From positions 1,550,001-1,614,000 of the forward strand of contig OY752151.1 of assembly GCA_963573315.1 (NCBI GenBank): a DNA stretch of 64,000 nt. Direction: 5' to 3'. Both the position numbers and the translations under genes were made by a program. Below are positions 36,050 through 47,257 of this stretch, one piece after another. The stretch is from Entomortierella parvispora (Eukaryota > Mortierellomycota > Mortierellomycetes > Mortierellales > Mortierellaceae). Every line of letters begins with the position of its first letter. Positions within the stretch are counted from its first letter, which is position 1. The notes beneath the pieces were generated by a model. The model ran no database searches. It was not told the origin of the DNA and saw only the letters and a list, made by a program, of their open reading frames with translations.

Positions 36050-36829
36050 TCCGATAGTGGATGACGAATCTTCCATATACATATATTTTTTTTGTCTTTT
36101 GCTTACTTACTATATCTATCCTAATCGCAAATAAGATACAACAATAAAAAGAAAAGGTTTCCCGATTTCATCCATCGATCTTTGATGTGAGCAGCACTGC
36201 TGACACGCAAAGCTGAGCTCATTCTCGAATATGTTTTTGTTTATGTGCACAGACCATGGAAACATGGCACAAACACACATCACCGTCATTGCCGTGGACG
36301 GGAAAGATAGCGAGGGCGAGAGAGGACCGACTTTCTGCGACGGGAAGAGAAGGAAGGGTCCTCCCACCCTCTCCAGCCCAAGAGAAAACAAGACGGGGAG
36401 CAAAGGGAAAGAAAGGAACTGAAGGAAAGAGGGAGCGAAAGGCCCTTTGTCCCTCTTGTTGCCTGTGCGGAGAATTCAACGCCAGCAAACTCAGACCAAG
36501 AGAAGGGGGAAAACGGCGGTCGGCCTCCTTTCATGCAATGGGCTGGATGGACAAGGACGATCGAAGGCGAGGTCGCGTTCTCCTGCTTCCTTCTCCTCTC
36601 TTTCTCCTTCTCTCTCTCTCTTTCTTTCTCTTTTCTCTTTCCCACTATCTCTCTCTCCCTTCATCCACGTTGGCATTCTTTACTTCTCTCATCATTAATT
36701 CATTTGTTCATTTATTCATTCATTGTTCAAGTGCATTCTTCCTCTCCATTTGCAACACGTCTCTGTGGCTGTCCTAGAACATACAAAAAGACCTTTCGCC
36801 CGAGTCAAGTCGGCCCAACCTGAACGATC
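36050..36829. other. Intergenic region, no gene seen
   Basis: This contains the 3' end of the HMG-box gene (a T-run near 36085) and the leader of the MATE gene, which is strongly C/T-rich from about 36590 to 36730. Open frames here reflect composition only. Confidence 0.5.
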
Positions 36830-39485
36830 ATGTCTTCGTTCCCAAAACACTCGTATACCGAACAGTCCTTTGACCATGTCTTCCCCCAGAATAACTCCAG
36901 TGCTGGCCAGGCACCCCCACAGGCACAAGGGTACCGCTCGGAAAGGTCACCTCTCATCACCAGAGCGCCAGTAATGGACTCGACGGAAGCAACGCGTTTA
37001 GACAGCTATCCTTCTGGTCACCAAAGCACGAACCACTCCTCCCCATTCATCGACAACAGCACGAGCAACAGCAACAACAACAACAACAACAAATACAACA
37101 AATCGCACACACTGCTTGATTCTGAGCAACCAAGGGGACAACTAGTCCCATCACAGCCCCGATCCTACGGCGCAACGCGTGGACAAGACGAAGAGCAATT
37201 GCAGCAGAGTCCAACACCAACGATCATTGCCTCGTCCTCTGATTTCCATGGACCTACATCATCGACTCCTGGAATGGATAAATATACACACCAGTCAGAG
37301 TGGCTGTCTGTCCGAGAAGTGGTCGTCCAGGAATTCAAGATCCTGTTACGGTACTCAGGCCCGGTTGTACTCACCTATGTCCTGCAGAACTCGCTCCAAC
37401 TCGCCAGTTTGATCTCACTTGGCCATCTTGGATCCATTGGTGAGTTTGTGTTTTTCATTTTTCTAGGGGTTGTGCATGTACAGAACTGTACAATGGATGC
37501 ACCTGCGTTTTCGTCATCTATCATCATGGCGGCCTTTTTCCTTTTCTTCCTTTCCTTCTTTCCCCCCTTTGTATCTATACACTTGTATATCCCGCTTTGG
37601 CCTCAATTTCAGTTGATTTTTTTGAGAGCCACATGCAAACGACGAATGGATTGCATGATTCTCGACTTCGACCCACTTTTCTCTTTTGGCAATATTTTGC
37701 CGCATCCAGGAAGCAGGAAAGGGAGAGGCCATTTTGTTCCGGGGCAGGATAAACTTTGTCCTTGTCTGGATGGGTGCCCCCACCCCACCCCACAGACAGC
37801 CTGACAACCTCGATGGGCGCCACAGGAACACGCAGCTTCCAATGTTCTCGGCGTAGAGGCATCCAATTGAACAATCGAGATAACAATCTGGACTCAAATC
37901 GTCCCACGGTCACTATCTCCATCTCACTCATGTGCCCTCTCCGATCTGACTGCGGGGCTTCTATTCTCTTTTCCATCTTGAGGGATATTGCCTCTCGGCT
38001 ACTCCAGCGCGCTAATTTCGCCAATATGGTTATACACTTTCTTTTTTTTTTTTTATTTCTCTAGAATTGGCTGCGTCCTCGCTTGCTTCCATGTTTGCTG
38101 CGGTCACTTGTTGGTCAGTCTCGCTCGGAACGGCCACGGCTCTGGACACACTCTGCTCTCAATCTTACACCAGTCACCACCCTCACACGCTTGGACTTCA
38201 CCTCCAGCGGGCGATTCTGGTCCTGATGTTGCTCTTTGTCCCAATCGCAGGTATCTGGCTTTCGTCTGAATACATCTTTTCGGGAATTCTCGGTCAAGAG
38301 CCCGCGCTCGCAGAACATGCAGCCATCTTCCTAAAGGGCCTTTTGCCTGGAGCCCCCGCGTTTTTGATCTTTGAATGTGTGAAAAAGTATCTCCAGGCCC
38401 AGGGGATCATGCATGCCAGTACCTATGTCCTCTTGGTGGTCTTTCCCTTGAATGTGGTCTTGAACTATGTACTGGTCTGGAACAAGTACATCGGTATGGG
38501 CTTCATTGGAGCGCCTATCGCCACGTCGATCTCGTACTGGAGCATGCTGTTGCTGCTGTTACTCTATATCCGATTCGTGAACGGTCGTCAAGGCTGGGGA
38601 GGCTGGAGTCGAGAGTCGCTGACGGGCTGGAGTGAATTTTTGAAGCTGGCGATCCCGGGCGCTGCCATGGTGGTCTCGGAATGGTGGGCGTTTGAAGTAG
38701 TGTCGTTGGCAGCATCGTACCTGGGTACGGTCTCCTTGGCCGCCCAATCGGTGGTGGTACAGACATCAGGACTGTTGTACACTATCCCGTTCGGAATCTC
38801 AATTGCGGCGTCGAACCGGGTTGGCAACTTGATTGGGATGGGCGATGCTAGGACGGCCATGATTGCGAGTCGATGCTCTATTGCGTTGGCAATTTTGTTT
38901 GGACTGGTCAACTCCATGATGTTGTTGTTGCTCAAGGACCGATGGGGTCGACTGTTCAGTGAGGACGTGGAAGTGGTCAAAACCGTGGCCATGATTTTGC
39001 CCTTGGTTGCTTTCTTCCAGATCGGCGATGGTCTTGCAGGCGTCGGAGGAGGTGTGCTGCGCGGCGTTGGATTGCAACATTTGGGCGCGTACCTGAACCT
39101 CATCGCGTACTATGTCGTGGCATTCCCGCTCGGATATTTGTTGGCCTTCCGATGCCACTGGGGTCTGGAAGGTCTCTGGGCGTCGCTCTGTGTCGCCCTT
39201 TGGATGGTGGGAGTGGGCGAGATTGGGGTGATTGTCAAAACGGATTGGATCGCCGAAGTGGCAAGATGTCAGGCCAGGATCGATCTGCTCACACCCTGCG
39301 GCAGCGCGTTGGAGGAGGAAGCCGAGCCTTGCGATAGCCAAGAGTTTTTGTTTTCGGATGGACGCCCAAGCTGTGAAGATGGCGAGGACGATGAGAGGAG
39401 CTTGGTAGGCTCCTTTGGACAGGAGGAAAGGACCACAACGGCATCGCTGACGGCGCCTCCAAGAGAGCTTGACGGTCGACCTTGA
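36830..39485 (+). CDS. MATE-family multidrug/toxin efflux transporter
   Basis: Two exons, 36830-37439 and 38065-39485, with a 625-bp intron, encode 676 aa. The first about 165 residues are hydrophilic, with Asn, Gln and Ser runs. Then follow about 12 hydrophobic helices. SGPVVLTYVLQNSLQLASL and the splice-joined LGSIELAASSLASMFA, ALDTLCSQSY and GVLRGVGLQHLGAYLNL match fungal MATE proteins of the Erc1 type. The family exports cationic compounds using a proton or sodium gradient, at the plasma or vacuolar membrane. The acidic C-terminal tail is cytosolic. The open frame continuing into the intron is hydrophobic but lacks MATE features, and the spliced product restores them. Confidence 0.9.
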
Positions 39486-39599
39486 GAGTTGGACCTTCAG
39501 AAACATCAAATAAAAAACAACCCAAAAAGTCAACCAACTTTGAAAGTGCAAGTAGTCGTACATGTTGGATATTTATTACTACCGTACTTTGCTATTGCT

Positions 39600-39840
39600 C
39601 ACTTCAACTTGCAGTGAAGAGAAGGTGCGGCCAACTCCATTCGGATGTTGGGAATACACTACGTGTCAGAGGGACCCCAACGTGTTCCTCGCGGTCCAAC
39701 ACAGCTCCTCCGTTCTAGTCTTGTAAGTTGTGCTCGATACCATCCAAGATCTACAGTTTTTTGAGACCAGCTATCTGATTGGGACCCTCAGTGAGAAATT
39801 ATTGCATCAATTCTTGTGCTACTCTGAGAAGGTCATACTC
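39600..39840 (-). pseudogene. Weak remnant of an F-box/LRR gene 3' end
   Basis: Read on the minus strand, this contains AGLKKL followed by a stop and then LDGIEHN, and further on LDREEHVGVPL. These parallel SGLKKLRTLDVSKMAH and LEDRVGIPVPDK in the C-terminal part of the intact F-box gene at 41039-42994, in the same order and spacing. Frames are broken. It lies just outside the left inverted repeat. Confidence 0.35.
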
Positions 39841-39852
39841 AGTTGCAAAAAT

Positions 39853-40722
39853 CATCCAAGGCCTGCTCTCAGTCAACTTGCTTTCCATCTCCGCCAGATA
39901 GTCTGAGAGGAGATGAGGAAACAAGCAGTGCAGGGCGCGCCAACGAGCAGGCGGCAGGCCATCGCGCCCCACTTACCTTGACTTACCTTGGTGGCCGGTC
40001 AGGTCGAAGGCTTACACCTAGAGATACCCAGCGACGCCTCCGTAGTTCCCCTACTCTCCCATTCTCCATGGCGCGACTAGAATAAATTCAGATAGGGGCT
40101 CACCCACGCACAAGGTCGCCCTTCGCTGACTGGGGGCGGGGTTGTAAGAGGGAGCGGTCGACCTGAGAGCCAAGACATGTGGGAGAAACGAACAAGAAAA
40201 GAAGCAACCAGTAAATAGCAAACAGCAAACAGCAAACAAAAAACAGCAAACAGCAAATAACCAAACCAGCCAACCCACAAACACAAGAAACAACCAACCC
40301 AAGAAACATCCAACCCAAGAAATAACCAACCCAAGAAATAACCACCAAAAGAAACAACCACCAAAAGAAACATCCACCAAAAGAAACATCCACCAAAAGA
40401 AACATCAACAACCAACCCAAGAAACCACCACCCACAAAACAAAACCACCAGAAAATCATGTCTTTGAGAGTAATAGTGTAATAGTTGTCGTCGGCAGCGA
40501 AGTGGTAGGGGTTTTCGCCAGGTCGACAGTACTAGCGAGTCCTTGCTTTGTAGGAGTCCAAAAGTAGTGCAGTTCATGAGGAAGGGCAAGGTTAATGAAC
40601 AAGAGAGTGTGTGTGAATGGCATGTGCGTTATATGAGGGAAAGTGGCGCGTAAAGTGCTGTGCGGCGGGACTGTTCTTAAGGGCTGGTGGCGACGAGAGA
40701 ACGTCCATCCCGTTTGACGCGT
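39853..40722 (+). repeat. Left arm of long inverted repeat
   Basis: This arm is nearly identical to the reverse complement of 46365-47257. It opens with CATCCAAGGCCTGCTCTCAG, passes through ACTTACCTTGACTTACCTTG, then a minisatellite (about 40195-40455), and ends around TTTGACGCGTGC. Identity seems above 90 percent by eye over most of its length, except where the minisatellite copy number differs. Beyond the inner end the match continues weakly into the 5' leader of the F-box gene (CAAAGAAGCGAAC at about 40859 and its counterpart near 46270). Confidence 0.9.
40195..40455. repeat. Minisatellite in left inverted-repeat arm
   Basis: Tandem units of about 15 bp of the forms AACCAACCCAAGAAAC and CCACCAAAAGAAAC, preceded by AGCAAACAGCAAAC units. 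The right arm (about 46620-46915) contains the same units in a different number and order. Confidence 0.85.
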
Positions 40723-41038
40723 GCAGAACGTATGTACTAAAGGGAGGCCCTGCCGCCGAGAGTGAGCAATCACAGCAATCTCTCTTCTTCATTGCATGCT
40801 TGCATCGCATTGCTGTTCTCGCGAGATTCTGTTACTGTTACCTGCGCCTGAGTGCGACCAAAGAAGCGAACGACCCTCAGTCGATCTGACCAACCCTGCC
40901 CTTGCCGCTCTCGCTTCTCGTTGTCGCACCACGCGTTTTCGCCAGCTGTCTCTGCGTCTGTGTGCCTGTGCTATCCCACCACAGACGCCCAAACTTTATC
41001 AGACCTAGTGTCCCAGAACTGTATCTATTACGAACAAC

Positions 41039-42994
41039 ATGGCCCCCATAACTTCTGACGTAGATATCACTGCCAGTGCCGCTTCATCAGATGCGACTAT
41101 CAGTTCAACCCCCTCTGGCATGGCCACCAGCTCGACTACCCCGGACATGACCGCCAGCGCCGCCACCTCCGAGGTCTCCGTCTTGTCTCATTCCTCTGCG
41201 GATGTTATTGTCTCTGGCCCTCCCACTGCCCTGGTCCCCGGTCCCTTAGAATCCTTTCGTAATGACGTGCCTCCCGAAATCGCCTCCTTGATCGCGCTTC
41301 ATCTTGGTCAGGCAGATATCGCCAGATGTTGTCGCGTTTCTTCGCGATGGAACTGGTTGTGGACCAGAGACCTGTGGACCCATATTCAGATCACCACTCC
41401 TCTCCAGTGCAGGCGCTTTGGTCGGATTCCTCGGATGGCTTTGCTTGCTTCTTTGTACCAACTACGGTCTTTCGAAAGCAGCCAAGGTCTGCTTCACGGC
41501 CAGTTGTTGCTGTCGGGAGCCGCAGGCACGTTAGGGCAGCTAGAATCTCTCCAGTTGACCTTTCCTGACATCCAGGCGCTCCCGGTGTCAGAGATGGCCA
41601 CAATTTTGGAGATTACCAAGAAGGCCCGTCAACTTATCCATCTGTCGTTGTTTGGAATTAGAAGATTGAGCCCGGTGAGAGGTGATGATCCGAGGTCAGC
41701 TTCCGCTATGCTTTGGATCGATTCAAATGTTCTGCAGTCCCTCTTCGTGGATTTCGATGTTGCTGGTTGGATGGAGAACGGGCTAGTCTGGCCATTCGGA
41801 CCGAACGGTGTCCTGCCAGTTCTTCCTGCGCTAGAACATTTTTCGGCCAGTGGGTTGATCTCGGAAGAGCTTTTAGTGGCCTTTTTACAACGGTGTCCGA
41901 ATTTGGTAGTGCTGGAGATCCATCGGGATCGGGCGTGGCCAGCTGTGCCTGTTCTTCTCTCTGCGGCTGTGCGCCGAATGACAAATCTCAGAAGTTTGTG
42001 CTACGATGTTCCTGGCATCACGGATGAAATGATGAACCTGTTTCTGGGTGGCATCAGATGGCGCAGCCTTTCCTTTTCGCCGTCGGGCTCCATTGGCGAC
42101 CTCTCAAGGGCAACCTTGATGAATAGTGCACCGATATTGGAGAGTGTAGTCGTGGAGGGAATACGAGGATTCGGTGGTGATTTCCTGCAAGAGTTCTTTG
42201 TGGCGGCCGAGAGTCTTAGGACATTCAGCGGGCTGACTTTCTCTCGTCCGATGACCTATGAGTTCGACCTGACCTTGGATGCACAGCAGGTCCAATATCA
42301 ACCCACGTACTCTGATTTCGTTTTGGCAGGAAAAGTTCAAGAGGAGAATGAAGCGGGAGAGTCGGACAACAACAAGAAGGACAAGGCCACCGCAGATCCT
42401 TTTATTAAAACCGTACCTTCTGTATCTTGGTCCTGCATGGGGCTCGAGAACCTTGCGATAAACTTCGGTGAGATCCCGCGCTCCGATCTCTACGGATGGA
42501 ATGATGATGACTCGGGCACGCCTAGAGCTGTAGTTACTTTCCAGCAGGATCATGCGACAGAGGAGATTGAGAAGATCTACGGTCAGCTAGCTCAACTGAC
42601 GTCGCTCAAAGAGCTCTGTCTCGGCCACGGTCCAAGAAGCAAAGTGTCTCCCGTCACCAGAATGCCCCGGAGAAATAGGGCCCTCTCCTCAGGAACGCAG
42701 CAGGCGGAACAGCTCCGTTGCATCTCGCTGTCCTTGACGTCTGGCCTGGATCGACTCTCGGGGCTTAAGAAGTTGCGCACTTTGGATGTTTCCAAAATGG
42801 CCCACAAGATTGGAGTGGAGGAACTCGAGTGGATGAGATTGAATTGGCCAGTTCTCCACTCCATCGTCGGGCTCGAGGATCGAGTAGGGATCCCGGTGCC
42901 TGACAAGTGGCAGGGTGAGCACCTCCAGGGAGTCAAGGCATGGATGGCCAAGCATCCCTATGGCATCGGCTCGGCATTCCCCTCCTTGCCATGA
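41039..42994 (+). CDS. F-box/LRR protein
   Basis: A single-exon gene of 651 aa. A Ser/Thr/Ala-rich N-terminal stretch of about 75 residues precedes an F-box at about 77-118 (DVPPEIASLIALHLGQADI, then ARCCRVSSRWNWLW), expected to bind Skp1 in an SCF ubiquitin ligase. The rest contains irregular leucine-rich repeats (LESLQLTFPDIQAL, LKELCLGHG, LKKLRTLDVSKMAH) that would hold the substrate; the target is unknown. It is the only intact copy among at least four related sequences between 39.6 and 46.4 kb. It lies inside a large inverted-repeat structure, with its own leader partly shared with that repeat. The C-terminus ends IGSAFPSLP. Confidence 0.85.
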   Translation: MAPITSDVDITASAASSDATISSTPSGMATSSTTPDMTASAATSEVSVLSHSSADVIVSGPPTALVPGPLESFRNDVPPEIASLIALHLGQADIARCCRVSSRWNWLWTRDLWTHIQITTPLQCRRFGRIPRMALLASLYQLRSFESSQGLLHGQLLLSGAAGTLGQLESLQLTFPDIQALPVSEMATILEITKKARQLIHLSLFGIRRLSPVRGDDPRSASAMLWIDSNVLQSLFVDFDVAGWMENGLVWPFGPNGVLPVLPALEHFSASGLISEELLVAFLQRCPNLVVLEIHRDRAWPAVPVLLSAAVRRMTNLRSLCYDVPGITDEMMNLFLGGIRWRSLSFSPSGSIGDLSRATLMNSAPILESVVVEGIRGFGGDFLQEFFVAAESLRTFSGLTFSRPMTYEFDLTLDAQQVQYQPTYSDFVLAGKVQEENEAGESDNNKKDKATADPFIKTVPSVSWSCMGLENLAINFGEIPRSDLYGWNDDDSGTPRAVVTFQQDHATEEIEKIYGQLAQLTSLKELCLGHGPRSKVSPVTRMPRRNRALSSGTQQAEQLRCISLSLTSGLDRLSGLKKLRTLDVSKMAHKIGVEELEWMRLNWPVLHSIVGLEDRVGIPVPDKWQGEHLQGVKAWMAKHPYGIGSAFPSLP

Positions 42995-43763
42995 GTTGTA
43001 TATATTGTATCATAGCATTGTGTATCATAATATTGTATTATATTCATAAAGGGTTTATTGAAGATATTATTGAAGTTGACAGTGAAGTAGACTATGTATG
43101 ATAATCCCAAGATGAGAGGCCGGGACAAGACATTAACGAGTAAGTGATGATAAACGATCGTCGACTTTCTGCAGGTCGAGTTGAAGCACAATTGCAGCGT
43201 TCATTGCATCGCGCTCTTCCGCATTGTTTACTTGAATTTCCCCCAGGATCAAACGCTTTTCGCGCTGGCTATCTGGCCCCTCCACCCCCTAGCATTTCTA
43301 AACAACAGTCGGCCTTGCTGCTCATACTTGATGATATGTTTTATTGTGATAATAACAGGTCAAGGGCAAGTCCACGAAAGATTACGAACTATTTCGACCG
43401 GTGACAGCGAAGCAAGCAGGACAATCCGAGGAGCAGATCAACAGAAACGCGTGCAGTGAAGGAGTAGCGGGCTGGAAAGACCACATGATACTCCAGTGAA
43501 AGAAAACTTTGGACACCGACAATGTTGACAGCCGCCGTAGGATACGATCCAGTATGAAGCAACGGTCAGCTTTCGATTGCGAGTGCGCACTTGGTCCCAG
43601 ATAGAAAGATCTCCATGCTATCATTGCAGTTATGATGAACACAAACAGCTATCTAAGGCCTGTTCTCAGTCAACCTGCTCTGGGGATATGGAGACAAGCA
43701 GTGCAGAGCGTGCCAAAGCAGGCGGCAGGCCTAATTACAGCTATTGTACATACACTTCATGAC
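42995..43763. other. Spacer between F-box copies
   Basis: AT-rich after the F-box stop (ATATTGTAT blocks to about 43060). No gene is seen. It contains a short third copy of the inverted-repeat end sequence, listed separately. Confidence 0.5.
43651..43733 (+). repeat. Short third copy of the inverted-repeat end
   Basis: ATCTAAGGCCTGTTCTCAGT and later ACAAGCAGTGCAGAGCGTGC and GCAGGCGGCAGGCC match the outermost about 100 bp of the left arm (39853-39960) in the same orientation, with small deletions. It ends just downstream of the decayed F-box copy at 43764-44641. Confidence 0.75.
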
Positions 43764-44641
43764 TCAAGACAATGATGGGCAAGCAGACCCAATCCCAAAT
43801 GGATGCCAAAGCATCCAGAGTCGTACATCGTCAAGATCTTGGAAGCGCCATTTGTGAGGCAGCGCGATCCCAATGCAGTCCTCGAGTCCAACGATAGTGC
43901 GAAGCACAGGCCAGTTCTTGCATCCAGCGCAGTTCTTCGACTCCGATCCTATGGGCTGTACCTGACACATCCAAGGTCTTTAGCTTTCTGAGGCCCACCA
44001 GCTTGACCGGACCCGCTGCTAGTGATAATGAAAGGCTGTCGTACTAACAACCCTGTGGGTCCAGGGTCTGAGCGCCCGTGCTGCCTTGGGACATCCTTGC
44101 AATCCTGGTCGGTCGAGTCTCTAGTCCATGACTGAGACAGAGTTCCTTCAGGGCGGTAAGGGGGCCTAGCTGTCCGTAGACAACGCTGTGGTTGTGTTCA
44201 AGTTGATCGATCTTGTCAAGCACTGCTTTTCCTCCCACATCCGAACAAGGTATCTTCGAGATTTTGATGGAGAGGGTCTCCAATTCCAAGCACAAGTAAG
44301 ACTTCACCACAGCAGCCGGGAGCATCGTAATGGAGATCTTTCAGACTCATTGACTAATGGTGAATGGCGACACAGGTTTCCGACGGTCGAGCGGACCATG
44401 GGCGTCCCCTGTGAATCTCCAAACACTTTAAATTGGGACACCGTCTCAGGAGCACGATGACAGTTCCTTCAGAGGGATGGCCGCTAGCAGAAAAGTTCTC
44501 CAGAACTGGCAGGACAGGAAGGACCCCAGGTTTGATTGTGAGATATCCAACCTGTTTGTTCAATATATACGCAAAGAGATTGAGAGCGACAAGATTGTTG
44601 CCAGATACACCGGCTGATGGCCGTGAATAGGAGCGAACCAT
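43764..44641 (-). pseudogene. Decayed F-box/LRR copy (copy 3)
   Basis: Minus-strand fragments align in order to the intact F-box protein. GVLPVLPVLENFSASG and RRCPNLKCLEIHRGRPW come from the middle. LETLSIKISKIPCSDV and LTALKELCLSHGLE follow. NWPVLRTIVGLEDCIGIALP and PFGIGSACPSLS form the normal C-terminus. The frames differ between pieces, stops intervene, and the F-box itself is absent. It is clearly non-functional as a full protein. Confidence 0.8.
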
Positions 44642-44873
44642 ATCTGAGGTAGTGATACTAGTAAGTGGTAAGGCTGGTGACCAAGTCCGAGGTGGTGGGT
44701 CTGGTGGTTTTTATCTGAGCTAATGGAGCCTGACGGTCGTATCTGAGATAGTCGGACTGGCGGCCATCATACACCTTTTACTACACTGGCGACTTTGACG
44801 ATATATATGATCACGCAACGAACTTTTAATTAATACGGTACATAATATCTCCACTTCGACCCTATCTTGATTT

Positions 44874-46120
44874 CATGGTAAAGAAGGGATGGCCGGGCCA
44901 TTGCTGTGAGGATGTATGGCCATCCATACCCTACCTCTGGAGGTGCTCCCCCTGCTGTTTGTGGGACACCGAGTTTCTGCCTCGATCCTTGAGCTCAGTA
45001 ATGGAGTGGAGAATTAGCCAATTCGATCTCATCCATTCCAGTCCATCCACTCCAATCTTGTGGGGTGTTCTGGACACACCCAAGTTGCGCAATTTCTTGA
45101 GTTTAGAAGTTGATCTAGGCCATAGAAATCTGGAGAAAACCCTTGAAGGAAATCGCTCCCGAATCCCAGCACCCCCTCCACAACTAGGCGCTGCAGGGTC
45201 GACGCTCCATTGAGCAAGATTGCCCTCGAGGGGCCGCCAATGGTTCCCGACAGCGAAAGGGAGAGGGCGCCATCTGAGATCACGCAAGAACAGGTCCATC
45301 ATCTCATCCGTGATGCCAGGGACACAAACTACCAAGAGCTGACATTCGGTGCACCATCGCAGAGAGAAGAGCCGGTACAACAGGCCACGGTCGGTCCCGA
45401 TAGATCTCCAAAACTGCCAAATTCGGGCACCGTTGCACAAAGGTCACCAAAAGCACTTCCGAAATTAACCCACTAGCAGAAAAGTGTTCTAGCGTAGGAA
45501 GAGCAGGCAAGACACCATTCGAGCCGAATTTCCAGGCGTGCCCATTTTCCATCCAGCCAACAGCGTCGTAGTCGATGAAGAGAGAGTGAAGAACACTCGA
45601 CTCGATCCAATGCAACGCAGAAACCGACCTCGGATCATTGCCCTTCACGGGGCTCGCTGTCCTGATCTTGGGATAGCGAGGATGGACAAGTCGACTTTTC
45701 ACGATTGATGATGTCCAAAATCATGCTCATCCCTTACGCCTGCAGACGCCTGCAGTGCCTGGACGACGGGAAGAGTCTACTGGAGAGGCTTTCTGAAAGC
45801 AATAGCTAACCGTGGACCAATTTTTGGGAGCCTCCAAAGATTTCCGCTGGTGTGAGGAAGCAAGGGGTGTCATCATAGGAGCAGTCCGACAAAAAGCGCC
45901 AGCATTGAGGGAGAGGTGATCTGAATCAGATCATTGGACTGATCAATACCAATGAAAAGAGACAAGACAGCATCTGGTGATGTCAGCTTGAGTCAGGCGT
46001 CGCACAGTCAAAGATGCAACTTCGGGAGGCAAGAGAGCCAGTAACTAGGATTGTCGAAATGGACAAGGCTATCCGATGAAGAGGAGGAGGAGAGACGGAG
46101 GAGACGAAGGCGATTGCGGT
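44874..46120 (-). pseudogene. Decayed F-box/LRR copy (copy 2)
   Basis: On the minus strand the DNA after the leader contains CCTCCCGAAGTTGCATC and ATCACCAGATGCTGTC, paralleling the F-box of the intact gene, but with stops. The longest piece (45702-45304) has PVKGNDPRSVSALHWIESSV and LEHFSASGLISEVLLVTF. Later pieces carry VPGITDEMMDLFLRDLRW, LGFGSDFLQGF and HKIGVDGLEWMRSNW, and the copy ends AIPSLP plus stop near 44874. About 190 codons of the LRR region are deleted between FLQGF and LKKLRNL, and a smaller gap follows the F-box. Its upstream flank is the right inverted-repeat arm, so it mirrors the intact gene. Confidence 0.85.
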
Positions 46121-46364
46121 GGCGGTACTGGCGACGAAGGGTGATGCTTGTGGCGAAGTCCGAGATGTCGGCGCTGGTGCTGGGCCACGTCTACTATGGC
46201 GGTGCTGAAGACCACGTTCTCGGATGAAACAATGGCAGGGCTGGTCAGAAAGACGAAGGGTTGTTCGCTTCTTTGACCACACTCGACGGTGGTGAAACCA
46301 GCTGTGCGATGCGATGAAGGAATGGGAGGATGAATGCTGTGGTTCGCACACACCTTCGGCACGC

Positions 46365-47257
46365 GTCAAAGGCAGGGCTCTCGTCGCCACCAGCCCTTAA
46401 GAACAGTCTCGCCGCCGCAGCACTTTACGCGCCACTTTCCCTCATATAACGCACATGCCATTCACACGCTTCTCTTGTTCATTAACCATTGCCCTTCCTC
46501 ATGAACTGCACTACTTTTGGACTCCTACGACGCAACGACTCGCTAGTACTGTCGACCTGGCGGAAACCTCTACCACTTCGCTGCCGACGACAACTATTAC
46601 ACTATTACTCTCAAAGACATGATTTTCTGCTGGTTTTGTTTTGTGGGTGGTGGTTTCTTGGGTTGGTTGTTGATGTTTCTTTTGGTGGATGTCTCTTTTG
46701 GTGGTTGTTTCTTTTGGTGGATGTTTCTTTTGGTGGTTGTTTCTTGGGTTGGTTATTTCTTGGGTTGGTTATTTCTTGGGTTGGTTATTTCTTGGGTTGG
46801 ATGTTTCTTGGGTTGGTTGTTTCTTGTGTTTGTGGGTTGGCTGGTTTGGTTATTTGCTGTTTGCTGTTTTTTGTTTGCTGTTTGCTGTTTGCTATTTACT
46901 GGTTGCTTCTTTTCTTGTTCGTTTCTCCCACATGTCTTGGCTCTCAGGTCGACCGCTCCCTCTTACAACCCCGCCCCCAGTCAGCGAAGGGCGACCTTGT
47001 GCGTGGGTGAGCCCCTATCTGAATTTATTCTAGTCGCGCCATGGAGAATGGGAGAGTAGGGGAACTACGGAGGCGTCGCTGGGTATCTCTAGGTGTAAGC
47101 CTTCGACCTGACCGGCCACCAAGGTAAGTCAAGGTAAGTGGGGCGCGATGGCCTGCCGCCTGCTCGTTGGCGCGCCCTGCACTGCTTGTCTCCTCATCTC
47201 CTCCCAGACTATCTGGCGGAGGTGGAGAGCAAGTTGACTGAGAGCAGGCCTTAGATG
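46365..47257 (-). repeat. Right arm of long inverted repeat
   Basis: Reverse complement of 39853-40722 with few differences. It runs outward from GCACGCGTCAAAGG through the minisatellite (about 46620-46915) to CCTTAGATG at 47257. No clear target-site duplication was found: the left flank reads GCAAAAAT and the right flank GTTGTCAT. Confidence 0.9.

Noticed and set aside
37440-37804. Open frame continuing past the donor of MATE exon 1
   Set aside because: Read-through would end the protein before the transporter core. Splicing to 38065 restores the conserved helix.
46489-47010. 173-codon open frame rich in Phe/Gly/Trp/Leu (and its mirror at 40077-40589)
   Set aside because: It is the translation of the arm minisatellite and varies with copy number between the two arms. 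The hydrophobic string is a by-product of TTTCTTGGTGG-type units.
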